Positions 14,812 to 22,640 of a DNA stretch of 36,795 nucleotides are shown here, in pieces. Both the position numbers and the translations under genes were made by a program. The stretch lies in the NCBI GenBank assembly GCA_026394015.1, contig JAPKZA010000271.1:1-36795 (forward strand), given 5' to 3'. The stretch comes from Acidobacteriota bacterium. GTDB lineage: Bacteria; Acidobacteriota; Terriglobia; Bryobacterales; Bryobacteraceae. Within the stretch, counting starts at the first letter, position 1, and each line of letters starts with the position of its first letter. A model generated the notes under the pieces. It did not search any database and was not told the DNA's origin. It worked only from the letters and a program-made list of their open reading frames with translations.

Positions 14812-15702
14812 ATGATGCAGCTTCTTTCCTCCGCCCTCCTCTTCGCGGCTCTCGCCTCTGCACAGGACTACTTCCCCCTCGCCGTCGGCAACCAGTGGAT
14901 CTACCGCGCCGCCAAAGAAACCATCGTCACCTCCATCGAAGGCACCGAAAAAGTTGGCGACCGCGAGTACTCCATGTATCAAGGCCTCACCGGCCAGCGC
15001 ACCCGCCTCCGCTACAACGACCGCGCCCAACTCGTCGCCCTCTCCGCCGACGGCACCGAAGCCCTCTGGGCCGATTTCAACGCTGACCGTTACGATTCCA
15101 AAATCGAACCATGCACCGGCCCAGCCACCGTCGTCGCCCGCGATTGGGCGGTCGACCTCGGTAAGCAAACCCTCGGCGGAGGCATCGCCGTCCGCTATCT
15201 GCCTGGAATCTGCGCCGACGCTGGCGTCACCCGCGACGTTTTCATCCCCGGCGTCGGCCTCGCCGAACGGGAAATCACCAGCTTCATCGGTCCCAAACTC
15301 TACCGGCTCATCTACGCCCGCGTCGGTGGCCTCGCCGTCTTCGGCCAGGGTGAGCACGCCTTCCGCCTCAGCCTCGACCGCGTCGCTTACCCCCGCAACG
15401 CCGAATTTGAAGCCCGTCTCACCCTCGAAAACACGACCGGCCAGCCCCTGACCCTTCGCTTCAACAGCGGCCAAAGCTTCGACCTACGCATCAAGAACGA
15501 ACGCGGCGAGTCCGTCTACACCTGGTCCGCCACCCGTCTCTTCCCCGCCGTGATGCGGGAAGAAGCCGTCGCCGGCGAAAGAAATTGGACCACCTCCGAC
15601 CGACTAGCGCTCGAACCCGGTCAATATACGATGGAAGCCGTCCTCTCTACCCTCGACCGGCAACCCTATCTGGCCACCGTTCCATTGATGATCCTTCCCT
15701 AA
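14812..15702 (+). CDS. Secreted protein with C-terminal BsuPI (proteinase-inhibitor-like) domain
   Basis: This 296-residue protein has a short signal peptide (MQLLSSALLFAALASAQ; cleavage near residue 18). Residues about 19-190 begin YFPLAVGNQWIYRA, a phrase common in secreted proteins of this phylum, and form a beta-rich domain I do not recognise by name. Residues about 200-295 resemble the BsuPI fold: FEARLTLENTTGQPLTLRF, then SFDLRIKNERGESVYTWS and LEPGQYTMEAVL. BsuPI was named for a Bacillus intracellular proteinase inhibitor, but in secreted proteins the role is mostly unknown. The protein is probably periplasmic. There are two adjacent ATG codons at 14812 and 14815, without a strong ribosome-binding site. 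Confidence 0.75.
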   Translation: MMQLLSSALLFAALASAQDYFPLAVGNQWIYRAAKETIVTSIEGTEKVGDREYSMYQGLTGQRTRLRYNDRAQLVALSADGTEALWADFNADRYDSKIEPCTGPATVVARDWAVDLGKQTLGGGIAVRYLPGICADAGVTRDVFIPGVGLAEREITSFIGPKLYRLIYARVGGLAVFGQGEHAFRLSLDRVAYPRNAEFEARLTLENTTGQPLTLRFNSGQSFDLRIKNERGESVYTWSATRLFPAVMREEAVAGERNWTTSDRLALEPGQYTMEAVLSTLDRQPYLATVPLMILP

Positions 15703-15703
15703 G

Positions 15704-15733
15704 TTGCGCCCATCGCCCTCTCATTGCTATCAT
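15704..15733 (+). promoter_or_regulatory. Possible promoter of rpsT
   Basis: TTGCGC (15704-15709) and TATCAT (15728-15733) are separated by 18 bases in the 70-base gap before rpsT. The -10 element fits well and the -35 partly. A promoter is expected here because the upstream gene is unrelated to the ribosome, but the assignment is only by eye. Confidence 0.35.
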
Positions 15734-15772
15734 CAATGCTGGAACGTTCTGTAAGGATTGGTATTTCTGTAA

Positions 15773-16039
15773 ATGGCAAATCATGTTTCGGCTCAAAAGC
15801 GGGTCCGCGTTACCGAAAAGCGCACCGAAATCAACCGGATGCGTACGACTCGCCTCCGCACCGTCATCAAGCGTGTGCGTAAGCTGATCGCGTTGAAAGA
15901 TGCAACTGGCGCCGGAGCTTATCTCCCGTCCGTGTATTCGATGGTCGACCGCTCCGCCAAATGGGGCATCATCAAGAAGAATACGGCTGCTCGCTACAAG
16001 TCGCGCGTCACCGCTCACATCAAGAAACTGACCGCGTAA
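15773..16039 (+). CDS. rpsT: 30S ribosomal protein S20
   Basis: This 88-residue, strongly basic helical protein matches S20 in length and order: MANHVSAQKRVRVTEKRTEI at the start, RMRTTRLRTVIKRVRKLI in helix 2, and KWGIIKKNTAARYKSRVTAH near the end. It binds the 5' domain of 16S rRNA during early assembly of the 30S subunit. The nearest Shine-Dalgarno-like AAGGA lies about 15 bases upstream, far from the ATG; S20 is known to have atypical translation initiation and autoregulation in E. coli. It is followed by a very stable hairpin at 16075-16100. Confidence 0.95.
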   Translation: MANHVSAQKRVRVTEKRTEINRMRTTRLRTVIKRVRKLIALKDATGAGAYLPSVYSMVDRSAKWGIIKKNTAARYKSRVTAHIKKLTA

Positions 16040-16074
16040 TCGCAGTCACCTAAAGTTTCTCTCCAGTTTTCCCG

Positions 16075-16100
16075 GCCCGTGCTAAGCAATTAGTACGGGC
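16075..16100 (+). terminator. 11-bp hairpin with GCAA tetraloop between rpsT and the TonB-like gene
   Basis: GCCCGTGCTAA (16075-16085) pairs with TTAGTACGGGC (16090-16100) over all 11 positions (one G-T pair), closed by the GNRA-type tetraloop GCAA. It lies 36 bases after the rpsT stop and ends exactly one base before the ATG of the next gene. As there is no U-run it may be a Rho-independent-like terminator, an RNA-end stabiliser for rpsT, or a brake on translation of the next gene. Confidence 0.6.
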
Positions 16101-16673
16101 ATGCTTCGTTATCTCATGATATTCGCCCTCATCCTGTTCGCTCAGGCCACGTCCCTCAGCGGCACCGTCTTCGATGCCGCCTACGCCGAAGTCCGGCTCC
16201 TCCAGGGCGGGGAAGTCCGAGCCAAAACCAACGCCACGGCCGATGGCGAATATACTTTCCCCAAGCTCGACGCCGGCGAATACGCCCTCTCCGTCAATGG
16301 CCGGAAAGTCCTCGATCTTACCCTCGTTGCCGATTCGCCCCAACTCCTCGACGTCTACACTCGCCCCTCCACCAATGTCCCCGGCATAAAGCTCGACGAA
16401 AAGACGATGAAAGCTAAACTCGTCAAGAACGTCACCCCGCTCTATCCCCCATCCTCCCGCGCCAAGCGAATCCAGGGCCCGGTCCTCCTCCGCGTCCAAC
16501 TCAACCCCGCCGGCCAAGTGGTCGATATCGAAGTCATCGCCACCCCCCACTCCGACCTCGCCGAAGCCGCCCAAGCCGCCGTCCGCCAACGCCTCTACCA
16601 GCCCACCCTGCTCAACGGCAACCCCGTCCCCGTACAAACGGAAGTACGCGTCAATTTCACCCTGCTGCCGTAA
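16101..16673 (+). CDS. Secreted protein with carboxypeptidase-regulatory-like and TonB C-terminal domains
   Basis: The product has 190 residues with a signal peptide or single anchor (MLRYLMIFALILFAQA, residues 1-16). Residues about 18-85 form a small beta-sandwich (SLSGTVFDAAYAEVRLLQGG, DGEYTFPKLDAGEYALSV) of the carboxypeptidase-regulatory-like type. Residues about 105-190 are a TonB C-terminal domain: VTPLYPPSSRAKRIQGPVLL, then VQLNPAGQVVDIEVI and AVRQRLYQPTLLNGNPV. The usual proline-rich spacer of TonB is missing, so it is more likely a periplasmic TonB-domain protein than an energy-coupling TonB. The start is immediately behind a hairpin, and an alternative ATG is at 16116. Its last 17 bases overlap holA on the other strand. 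Confidence 0.82.
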   Translation: MLRYLMIFALILFAQATSLSGTVFDAAYAEVRLLQGGEVRAKTNATADGEYTFPKLDAGEYALSVNGRKVLDLTLVADSPQLLDVYTRPSTNVPGIKLDEKTMKAKLVKNVTPLYPPSSRAKRIQGPVLLRVQLNPAGQVVDIEVIATPHSDLAEAAQAAVRQRLYQPTLLNGNPVPVQTEVRVNFTLLP

Positions 16674-17709
16674 GCGCCAATATGAACTGCTCCATTACCG
16701 TCCGGTCGTCCGGCCGAATGTCCCGCAGTCCCCGGTCGGCCTTGAATAATCCCTGCACCGCCGCCTGCATCTGCGCCAGCGTAAAGGCCTGCGCCGTCTG
16801 CGCCACCTGCTCCGCCCGCGCCTTCCACATCGGCACGCCCTGCCGCGAAAAATACTGCTGAATCTGTGCCGCCCCCGCCAGCCGCGCCTCCTTCGCCGTC
16901 ATCGCCATCCGAAACTGACCCGCCAAAAAACTCAACGCCAGCGGCAGATACTCCCCCTCCCGCACCAGCGTATCCAGTACCTCGAGCGCCGTCTTCCGGT
17001 CCCGCCGCCCCATCGCCGCCACCAACACGAAAATCGTCGATTCCCGCGCATCCGGCACCATCTTCTGCACCTGCTCCAACGTCACCGCCCCGCCCTCTCC
17101 CGTCAGCAGGCCCAGCTTTTCCAACTCAATCGAAATCCGCGTCGCGTTCGCCCCCGTCGCCTCAATCAACAACTCCATCGCGTCCGGCGCCAACCGCAAC
17201 CCGCTATCCCGCGCCAACAATTGCGCCAACGCCCGCGCCTCCAGCGGCGTCGGATGCGGAAACTCCACCTGTGCCACCACACAGCTGTAGAACTTTTGAA
17301 CGCGTTCAAGTTTTGCCTTGTCCTCGTTGTCGAACTCGAACCGGCTGCACTGCAAAATCACCATCACCCCCGGCGGCGGGTTCTTCAAAAAGCGAGCCAC
17401 CGGCTCCGCCGCACCCTCGGTGTCCTTACCCCGCGGCAGCGCCACCTCGGCCGACGTGATCCAAATCACTCGCTTCGACGCAAACAGCGAATACGACATG
17501 GCATCGTCCATTGCGTCCGCCAACGTCGTATCGTCCAGGTCCAACCGCGTCAGCCCCTGCTCCCGCTCCTCCCCCTCCGCCAACCAGTACTCAATCAACG
17601 CCCGCCGACACTTGTCCCGCTTGTACCCATCCGGGCCTACGAACAAATAAACCGGAAGCAATCGCCCCAGCTTCACCTGCGTCAAAAACTGCTCCGGGGT
17701 CATCGCCAT
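16657..17709 (-). CDS. holA: DNA polymerase III delta subunit
   Basis: This 350-residue protein is the clamp-loader wrench that opens the beta clamp. The N-terminus has the delta-type AAA+ fold (LLPVYLFVGPDGYKRDKCRR near residues 17-37) without a functional Walker A, followed by RVIWITSAEVAL. The middle has LERVQKFYSCVVAQVEF, then a lid (ATRISIELEKLGLLTGEGG) and the C-terminal collar with RESTIFVLVAAMGRRDRKTA. Length and order are typical of HolA. The ATG follows the lptE stop with no gap (TAGATG), as is common for lptE-holA neighbours in many bacteria. The 3' end overlaps the convergent TonB-like gene by 17 bases. Confidence 0.92.
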   Translation of the reverse strand: MAMTPEQFLTQVKLGRLLPVYLFVGPDGYKRDKCRRALIEYWLAEGEEREQGLTRLDLDDTTLADAMDDAMSYSLFASKRVIWITSAEVALPRGKDTEGAAEPVARFLKNPPPGVMVILQCSRFEFDNEDKAKLERVQKFYSCVVAQVEFPHPTPLEARALAQLLARDSGLRLAPDAMELLIEATGANATRISIELEKLGLLTGEGGAVTLEQVQKMVPDARESTIFVLVAAMGRRDRKTALEVLDTLVREGEYLPLALSFLAGQFRMAMTAKEARLAGAAQIQQYFSRQGVPMWKARAEQVAQTAQAFTLAQMQAAVQGLFKADRGLRDIRPDDRTVMEQFILALTAAG

Positions 17710-18219
17710 CTAGAACCCCGAAAGCACTGCGCTCACCACCGACCGCGCCACGTCCCGGCTCAATCGTTCCAGCGCCGACTCCGACTCTTCAAAGTACTGG
17801 CTCTGGTCAATACTGATCTCGTACCGCTCGCGGACCTCCATATTCGGCCGCGTAAACAGCACCTTCCCCGATGCCTTCTCCGTCAGCGTCAGCCGCAGAA
17901 TCACCTGAATCTGCACCCCGGCCGCACGGCTCGTCACCTGGTCCACCACTGTCGGAAACGCCACGTAATTCACCACCACCCCGCTCAACACCGCATCCGC
18001 CCCGTTCGGGTCTGCCACAATCTGATACCGCGTCCTCGTCAAAAACTCCCGGCTCACCGCGTTGCCCAAACGGTCCGCAATCTTATACCGCGTCGTCAAA
18101 TTCCCAAACGTCGGAATCGCAATCGTCTTCACCGTCTTCGGCATCAAATCGGCCTTGCCGCCTACGTGGTACCCGCAGCCGGTCAAACCCAATCCACTCA
18201 CAAACGCCCGCCGCTTCAT
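17710..18219 (-). CDS. lptE: LPS-assembly lipoprotein LptE
   Basis: This 169-residue outer-membrane lipoprotein plugs the LptD barrel and helps insert lipopolysaccharide. The chosen ATG (18219) gives MKRRAFVSGLGLTGCGYHVG: a short basic signal with lipobox LTGC and lipidated Cys15, followed directly by GYHV, the usual start of mature LptE. Other family traits are KTIAIPTFGNLTTRYKIADR, the AVSREFLTRTRYQI helix and DAVLSGVVVNYVAFP. It is the fourth gene of psd-pssA-asd-like-lptE-holA, with a four-base overlap (ATGA) with the upstream gene. A longer frame to 18294 is possible but would lack a signal and is glycine-rich junk. An alternative label is a DUF4136-like lipoprotein, judged less likely. 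Confidence 0.87.
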   Translation of the reverse strand: MKRRAFVSGLGLTGCGYHVGGKADLMPKTVKTIAIPTFGNLTTRYKIADRLGNAVSREFLTRTRYQIVADPNGADAVLSGVVVNYVAFPTVVDQVTSRAAGVQIQVILRLTLTEKASGKVLFTRPNMEVRERYEISIDQSQYFEESESALERLSRDVARSVVSAVLSGF

Positions 18220-19223
18220 AGCAACTCCGCCACCACGTCCACTGCCACCTCCGCTACCAATTGGTGGTTGTCCGCCGCCAGCCAAAACCAGCAAGCACGG
18301 CTGTCGTTGTGGTCCACTTCCACTGCCCCCACCGCGTATCCCGACTGCCCCGCCATGTTCACGTTATTCGGCGGATCCAAATCCTCCGTCCGCAAATCCA
18401 CGCCCTCACCCTGCAGGTGCTCCAACAATCCGGCAACCTTCACCGCCCCCGTAAACTCCACCCACAGCGACATCGCGTAGCCGTGGAAAACCGGCGCCTG
18501 CACCAGGCGTAGCGACGGCATCGGCACCGCCCCGTCCAGCGCCAGCAGCGACGCCAAATCCCGCTCGATCCGCTTCTCCCGCCCCGCCCAGCCGATCGTC
18601 GAATCCTCCCCCGGCTTCGCCACCAGGTTGAACGCCACCTGCTCGCCAAAAACATCCTTCGGCAACGGCTTGAACGTGAATAATCCTACCGCCTGCCGCT
18701 GCAACTCATCAATCGCACGCCGCCCGCTCATGCTCGCCGGCTCAAAAATTGTCGCCACCGCCCGCCGAATCGGCTGCCCCTGCTGCACCAGCGTCAAAAA
18801 GTGCGCGAGCATGTACGCCGCCGGCTGCGGAATCGAATGCACCGCATCCCCTTCCGGTGGCTTCGTTTCGAAAAACGGAGCCCGCACCCGAGCCTCCGGC
18901 TCTCCCGCCAACTCCCCCGTCAAATCCACGATCGCGGTTCGGCCCCGATGCTCCTGCACGAGCGCGTAAGCCGCTCGCGCCTCCTCCGGCTGCCCGCTGA
19001 AAACGATCACCTTCGCCGAAGCAATCTGCTCGGCGTCCAGCGCCGGAATCACCTCCGGCTCCTCATCGTCATCCTCTCCGGCTACGGCAATAATCGCGCT
19101 CACCCCTTCGCCCGCCGCCGTCAATACCAACTGGCCCTTCACCCCGGCATCGGCAAACCGCGCCTGGAAATCTTTACCTACGAGCGAATCCCCGCCCAAC
19201 AAAAGAACAATCGGTTTAGCCAA
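18216..19223 (-). CDS. Aspartate-semialdehyde-dehydrogenase-like pseudoenzyme
   Basis: The 335-residue product follows the Asd layout from end to end: a nucleotide-binding N-terminus (MAKPIVLLLGGDSLVGKDFQ), AIVDLTGELAG in place of VIDNSSAFR, a dimerisation core (FEPASMSGRRAIDELQRQ; FGEQVAFNLVAKPG), VQAPVFHGYAMSLWVEF in place of VRVPVFxGHSE, and a C-terminal AADNHQLVAEVAVDVVAEL. The catalytic cysteine motif (NPNCS/T in Asd) reads SIPQPAAY, without Cys, and the catalytic His of GHS reads GYA. Glycine-rich cofactor binding is also weakened. It should not act as a dehydrogenase by the known mechanism. I use TTG 19223 as start (GGAG seven bases upstream). It sits between pssA and lptE with overlapping ends, so it is part of the envelope operon. 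A structural or regulatory role is possible but unproven. Confidence 0.8.
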   Translation of the reverse strand: MAKPIVLLLGGDSLVGKDFQARFADAGVKGQLVLTAAGEGVSAIIAVAGEDDDEEPEVIPALDAEQIASAKVIVFSGQPEEARAAYALVQEHRGRTAIVDLTGELAGEPEARVRAPFFETKPPEGDAVHSIPQPAAYMLAHFLTLVQQGQPIRRAVATIFEPASMSGRRAIDELQRQAVGLFTFKPLPKDVFGEQVAFNLVAKPGEDSTIGWAGREKRIERDLASLLALDGAVPMPSLRLVQAPVFHGYAMSLWVEFTGAVKVAGLLEHLQGEGVDLRTEDLDPPNNVNMAGQSGYAVGAVEVDHNDSRACWFWLAADNHQLVAEVAVDVVAELL

Positions 19224-20118
19224 CTTGATGCTCCGCGGTCGGTTCAACCGGCCGTACCTTCCGCTGCAAAAGACCGCCTATCCGTACCGCAATCCCGCTC
19301 CCCGTGTACCAAACCCCCATCGCCAGCAACACCAGCTGCGAAAAATTGAACACGAGAAACAAAAACGCCCCCAAAGCAATCACGCTCCGAAACGACCGCG
19401 GGCTCAGCATGTTGAAGTCTTTGAAACTCCGGTATCGCCAAGTGCTCACCATCAAAAAAGACAGCAGCCCGATCAGCGCCATCCATCCCACCGCCGCCAT
19501 CCAGTTCCGCAACGGCGTCGAACCAGCCGCGTACACCACCGCCGCCAGCATCCCCGCCGCCGCCGGTATCGGCAATCCTACAAAATACTTCCGATCCGGC
19601 CGCCCCGGATTTTTCGGCACCGGATTCTCCTGCACGTTGAACCGCGCCAACCGCGATGCCCCGCACAACAAAAACAAAAACGTCACAAAATATCCCGCCC
19701 GCTCAATCGGCACCCGCCACTCCGCGTTCGGCAGCAGCGACCAATCGATGAACAGCAAGCCCCACGTAAACGCCAACACCCCCGGCGCCAAACCAAACGA
19801 AATCACGTCCGCCAGCGAGTCCATCTCCCGCCCAAAATCGCTCACCGTGTTCGTCATCCGAGCAATACGCCCATCCAACCCATCGACGAAAACCGAAATC
19901 CCAATCATGATCGCGGCCAACTCAAAATGGTGCTGCGCCGAAGCGGTCTGGTTCAACGCTGTATCCAGCGCCCCCCGAAACGACTCCATTACCGCCAGAA
20001 ATCCCAGCAGCAAATTGCCCGCCGTGAACATCGTCGGCAGCGCATACGCCGCCCGCCGAGGTCGCCGGTCCGGCGATTTCGGGTCAATCAAACGCTCCGA
20101 TAAACTCAGCCTGCGCAT
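19216..20118 (-). CDS. pssA: CDP-diacylglycerol-serine O-phosphatidyltransferase
   Basis: This 300-residue integral membrane enzyme makes phosphatidylserine from CDP-diacylglycerol and serine. The CDP-alcohol phosphotransferase signature spans DGLDGRIARMTNTVSDFGRE followed by MDSLADVISFGLAP, giving the metal-binding Asp residues in D-G-x2-x-R-x8-G-x3-D-x3-D form. About seven to eight hydrophobic helices follow LPTMFTAGNLLLGFLAV. The start ATG 20118 has AAGGA six bases upstream and overlaps the psd stop by one base (TAATG). The stop overlaps the Asd-like start by eight bases. Together with psd it forms the phosphatidylethanolamine pathway. Confidence 0.93.
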   Translation of the reverse strand: MRRLSLSERLIDPKSPDRRPRRAAYALPTMFTAGNLLLGFLAVMESFRGALDTALNQTASAQHHFELAAIMIGISVFVDGLDGRIARMTNTVSDFGREMDSLADVISFGLAPGVLAFTWGLLFIDWSLLPNAEWRVPIERAGYFVTFLFLLCGASRLARFNVQENPVPKNPGRPDRKYFVGLPIPAAAGMLAAVVYAAGSTPLRNWMAAVGWMALIGLLSFLMVSTWRYRSFKDFNMLSPRSFRSVIALGAFLFLVFNFSQLVLLAMGVWYTGSGIAVRIGGLLQRKVRPVEPTAEHQVG

Positions 20119-20717
20119 TATTTCCTTTTTGCGATTACGGACGAAGCCGCCGAAACGCGGTCGCCCACTTTCACGGCAATATTCCATTCCGGACCAAACC
20201 AAACATCCACCCGCGAACCAAACTTGATGTAGCCCATCCGCTCTCCGGCGGCCAAGGTATCGCCGACCTTCTTGCTGCAGATAATGCGGCGTGCAATCAA
20301 CCCGGCAATCTGGCTGAACGCCACCCGCACCCCGTCAGGAGCCTCCACCACCATCGTGTTCATCTCGTTATCGGTCGACGCCTCGTCCTTGCTCGCCACC
20401 AAAAACTTCCCGGTCTGATACTTCACGTCCACCACCCGCCCCGCGATCGGCGTCCGGTTCACGTGCACATCGAACACGTTCAAAAAAATGCTCACCCGCG
20501 TCTTCCCGTCAATCTGCTTGATTAACGTCACCTTCCCATCGGCCGGCGAAACCGCCACCGCGCCCCCCGGCACCGCCCGTTCCGGGTCCCGGAAAAACCA
20601 AAGGCAGAACATCGCCAAAATCACAAAAGGGATCGCCATCCAGGGGCGTGTCAGGTAGCCAGCCAACGCTCCGCCTGCCAGCAAACCGAGCGCATAGTAA
20701 ATTCCGTCAATAACCAT
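20118..20717 (-). CDS. psd: Phosphatidylserine decarboxylase proenzyme (short type)
   Basis: This 199-residue protein converts phosphatidylserine to phosphatidylethanolamine. Two N-terminal membrane helices (about 7-24 and 28-43) are followed by FRDPERAVP, AVSPADGKV, VSIFLNVFDVHVNRTPIAG, DNEMNTM and GYIKFGSRVDVWF. Self-cleavage is expected between Gly167 and Ser168 of FGS to create the pyruvoyl cofactor and split the chain into beta and alpha subunits. The length is typical of the short, PSD-A-like type. It is the promoter-proximal gene of the five-gene envelope operon, and its start is only 32 bases from the divergent M28 peptidase gene. Confidence 0.94.
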   Translation of the reverse strand: MVIDGIYYALGLLAGGALAGYLTRPWMAIPFVILAMFCLWFFRDPERAVPGGAVAVSPADGKVTLIKQIDGKTRVSIFLNVFDVHVNRTPIAGRVVDVKYQTGKFLVASKDEASTDNEMNTMVVEAPDGVRVAFSQIAGLIARRIICSKKVGDTLAAGERMGYIKFGSRVDVWFGPEWNIAVKVGDRVSAASSVIAKRK

Positions 20718-20724
20718 ATCTGTA

Positions 20725-20743
20725 ATCTGCTATTTTCGCAGAT
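20725..20743. promoter_or_regulatory. Inverted repeat in the psd / M28 peptidase intergenic gap
   Basis: ATCTGC (20725-20730) and GCAGAT (20738-20743) are perfectly inverted around a 7-base AT-rich centre and occupy most of the 32-base gap between two divergent start codons. It could be an operator or the 5' end of a shared promoter region. There is no room for two separate promoters outside coding sequence. Confidence 0.35.
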
Positions 20744-20749
20744 AAACCC

Positions 20750-22090
20750 ATGCGTCTCTATCTCTCCCTCCTTTTGGTCTTTTCGCTGCATGGTCAGGCG
20801 CCCCCGAAGTCGCTCAACCCCAAGGTTGAAAAGATCGTCTCCTCCGTTTCCACCGAACGCATCGCCGCCACGTTACAGCGGCTCGAAGCCTTCGGAACCC
20901 GTAATATTTTCTCTTCCCACGAACATCCCACCCGCGGCGTCGGGGCCGCCTACCGCTGGATTGCCGACTCCATGAAGGCCTACAGCCCCCGCCTTCAGGT
21001 CACCCTCGACGAACACCAACTCAAGCAATCCGGCCGCGTCTTCCGCGACGTCAAAATCGTCAACGTCGTCGCCGTTCTCCCCGGCACCACTCAAAAAGAC
21101 CGCCACGTCATCATCAGCGGCCACTACGACTCCCTCCACATCGTCCGCAAGAAAGTCGGCGAACTCGAACGCATGGACCAGGAAGCCACCGTCGCCGCCG
21201 ACGCCCCCGGCGTCTCTGACGATGGCTCCGGCACCGCTGCCGTCATGGAACTCGCCCGCGTCATGAGCCAATACGAGTTCGAAAAAACCATCGTCTTCGT
21301 CGCCTTCGCCGGGGAAGAGTACGGCCTCCTCGGCGCCAACGAATACGCCAAACGCGCCAAAGCCGAAAAGACCATCATCGACGCCGTCCTCAACAACGAC
21401 ATCATCGGCAACGACATGGCCGGCAACGGACGCGCCGCCAACTCCTCGGTCCGCCTCTTCTCGGAAGACCCCATCGATTCGCCCTCCCGTACCCTCGCCC
21501 GTTACGTGAAGGAAGTTGGCGAACGCTACGTCCCCTCCATGAACGTCAACGCCGTCTTCCGCGCCGACCGCTTCGGCCGCGGCGGCGATCACACCCCCTT
21601 TGACCGCATCGGCTATCCCGCCGTCCGCTTCACGACGCCCAGCGAATTCTACGCCAACCAGCACACCGGCTCCGACACCTTCGCCAACGCCTCCCCGGCC
21701 TACGCCGCCCGCGTGACGCAGGTCAACGCCGCCGTCGCCGCCGCCCTCGCCTGGGCCCCGCCCGCCCCGGACATCTCCACCAAAACCCGCTCCGTTACCA
21801 GCAACGAAGAGGTCGAAGGCCCCAGCCTCAGCCGCGGCAAAACCGGCTACGACGCCTTCCTCAAGTGGAAGGAAGTCGGCGATGTCACCGACCTCGCCGG
21901 CTTCTCCGTCGTCCGTCGAGACTCCACTGCCCCCTTCTGGGAGAAGGAACAGTGGGTCGGCATCGGTAAGGAGTTCCGCCTCGTCGACGTCTCCATTGAC
22001 GACATCGTCCTCGGCGTCAAAGCCGTCGACAAGGAAGGCAACGAAAGCCCCGTCTCGGTTTACCGGATCGTGCCGCGCAAGCTACCCTAG
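20750..22090 (+). CDS. Secreted M28-family zinc aminopeptidase
   Basis: This 446-residue protein has an N-terminal signal peptide (MRLYLSLLLVFSLHGQ). Catalytic-domain zinc ligands are visible in family order: His125 (ISGHYDS), Asp157 or Asp158 (GVSDDGSGTAA), catalytic Glu189 with Glu190 (FAGEEYGLLG), Asp217 (NNDIIGND), and a late His in ANQHTGSDTF. This is a co-catalytic two-zinc aminopeptidase of the bacterial leucine-aminopeptidase type. After about residue 345 comes an additional beta domain (DLAGFSVVRRDSTAPFW ... VLGVKAVDKEGNES) with fibronectin-type-III-like features. Likely role: peptide scavenging outside the inner membrane. It is divergent from psd and five bases upstream of the next gene. 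Confidence 0.92.
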   Translation: MRLYLSLLLVFSLHGQAPPKSLNPKVEKIVSSVSTERIAATLQRLEAFGTRNIFSSHEHPTRGVGAAYRWIADSMKAYSPRLQVTLDEHQLKQSGRVFRDVKIVNVVAVLPGTTQKDRHVIISGHYDSLHIVRKKVGELERMDQEATVAADAPGVSDDGSGTAAVMELARVMSQYEFEKTIVFVAFAGEEYGLLGANEYAKRAKAEKTIIDAVLNNDIIGNDMAGNGRAANSSVRLFSEDPIDSPSRTLARYVKEVGERYVPSMNVNAVFRADRFGRGGDHTPFDRIGYPAVRFTTPSEFYANQHTGSDTFANASPAYAARVTQVNAAVAAALAWAPPAPDISTKTRSVTSNEEVEGPSLSRGKTGYDAFLKWKEVGDVTDLAGFSVVRRDSTAPFWEKEQWVGIGKEFRLVDVSIDDIVLGVKAVDKEGNESPVSVYRIVPRKLP

Positions 22091-22094
22091 GGTC

Positions 22095-22637
22095 ATGCTT
22101 TCACGCCGCGATTTTGCCTCCCTCGCTGCCGCGCTGTGGGCTGAAGCCGTTGCTTCGGCCCAACAGCACCATCACGATCTCGCCCCCCAAGTCGCCGCCA
22201 CCGCGCCCGTCTTCTTCACGGTGAAAGAACGCGCCACCCTCGATCAACTCACCGCCCTCATCATCCCCGCCGACGAACGCAGCGGAGGCGCCCTCGCCGC
22301 CGGCGTCACGCAATACATCGAAACCGTCGTCTTCCACGCCCCAAGGCCCCTCCAAACCGCCTGGCAAACCGGTCTCCGTCCCTACATTGGTGCCGCCGAT
22401 CCCACCGCCCTGCTCACCTCCGCTGCCGTCAACGAGTTCCGCCCCCGCACCCCCGCCGAACGCTTTTTCGTCCTGCTCAAAGACGCCTGCGTCGACGGCT
22501 TCTACACCTCCCGCGAAGGCATCACCAAGGAGCTCGGTTACAAGGGCTACACCTTCCTCCGCGAGTTCCCCGGCGCCAAACCCGCCGACCTTAAGCCCCC
22601 TCCCGGCTACCAACCCTTGCTCAGGCAGAGGAGCTAA
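22095..22637 (+). CDS. Gluconate 2-dehydrogenase subunit 3-like protein
   Basis: The product has 180 residues. It starts MLSRRDFASLAAALWAEAVASA, a twin-arginine-like signal (SRRDF, hydrophobic stretch, AxA). The rest matches the small subunit of membrane-bound sugar-acid dehydrogenases: FFTVKERATLDQLTALIIPA, DERSGGALAAGVTQYIE, and TPAERFFVLLKDACVDGFYT. This subunit usually travels with a GMC flavoprotein and can carry it through the Tat system. The GMC gene starts three bases after its stop. The start ATG 22095 follows the M28 gene by four bases. No cytochrome c subunit is adjacent. Confidence 0.86.
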   Translation: MLSRRDFASLAAALWAEAVASAQQHHHDLAPQVAATAPVFFTVKERATLDQLTALIIPADERSGGALAAGVTQYIETVVFHAPRPLQTAWQTGLRPYIGAADPTALLTSAAVNEFRPRTPAERFFVLLKDACVDGFYTSREGITKELGYKGYTFLREFPGAKPADLKPPPGYQPLLRQRS

Positions 22638-22640
22638 CCC

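Noticed and set aside
13780..17720. Similar CCATCTAGA(T/A)CCCC sequences at the two zero-gap junctions near 13790 and 17712
   Set aside because: They follow from a TAG stop directly joined to ATGG and a G-rich codon before it; two cases are not enough to claim a motif.
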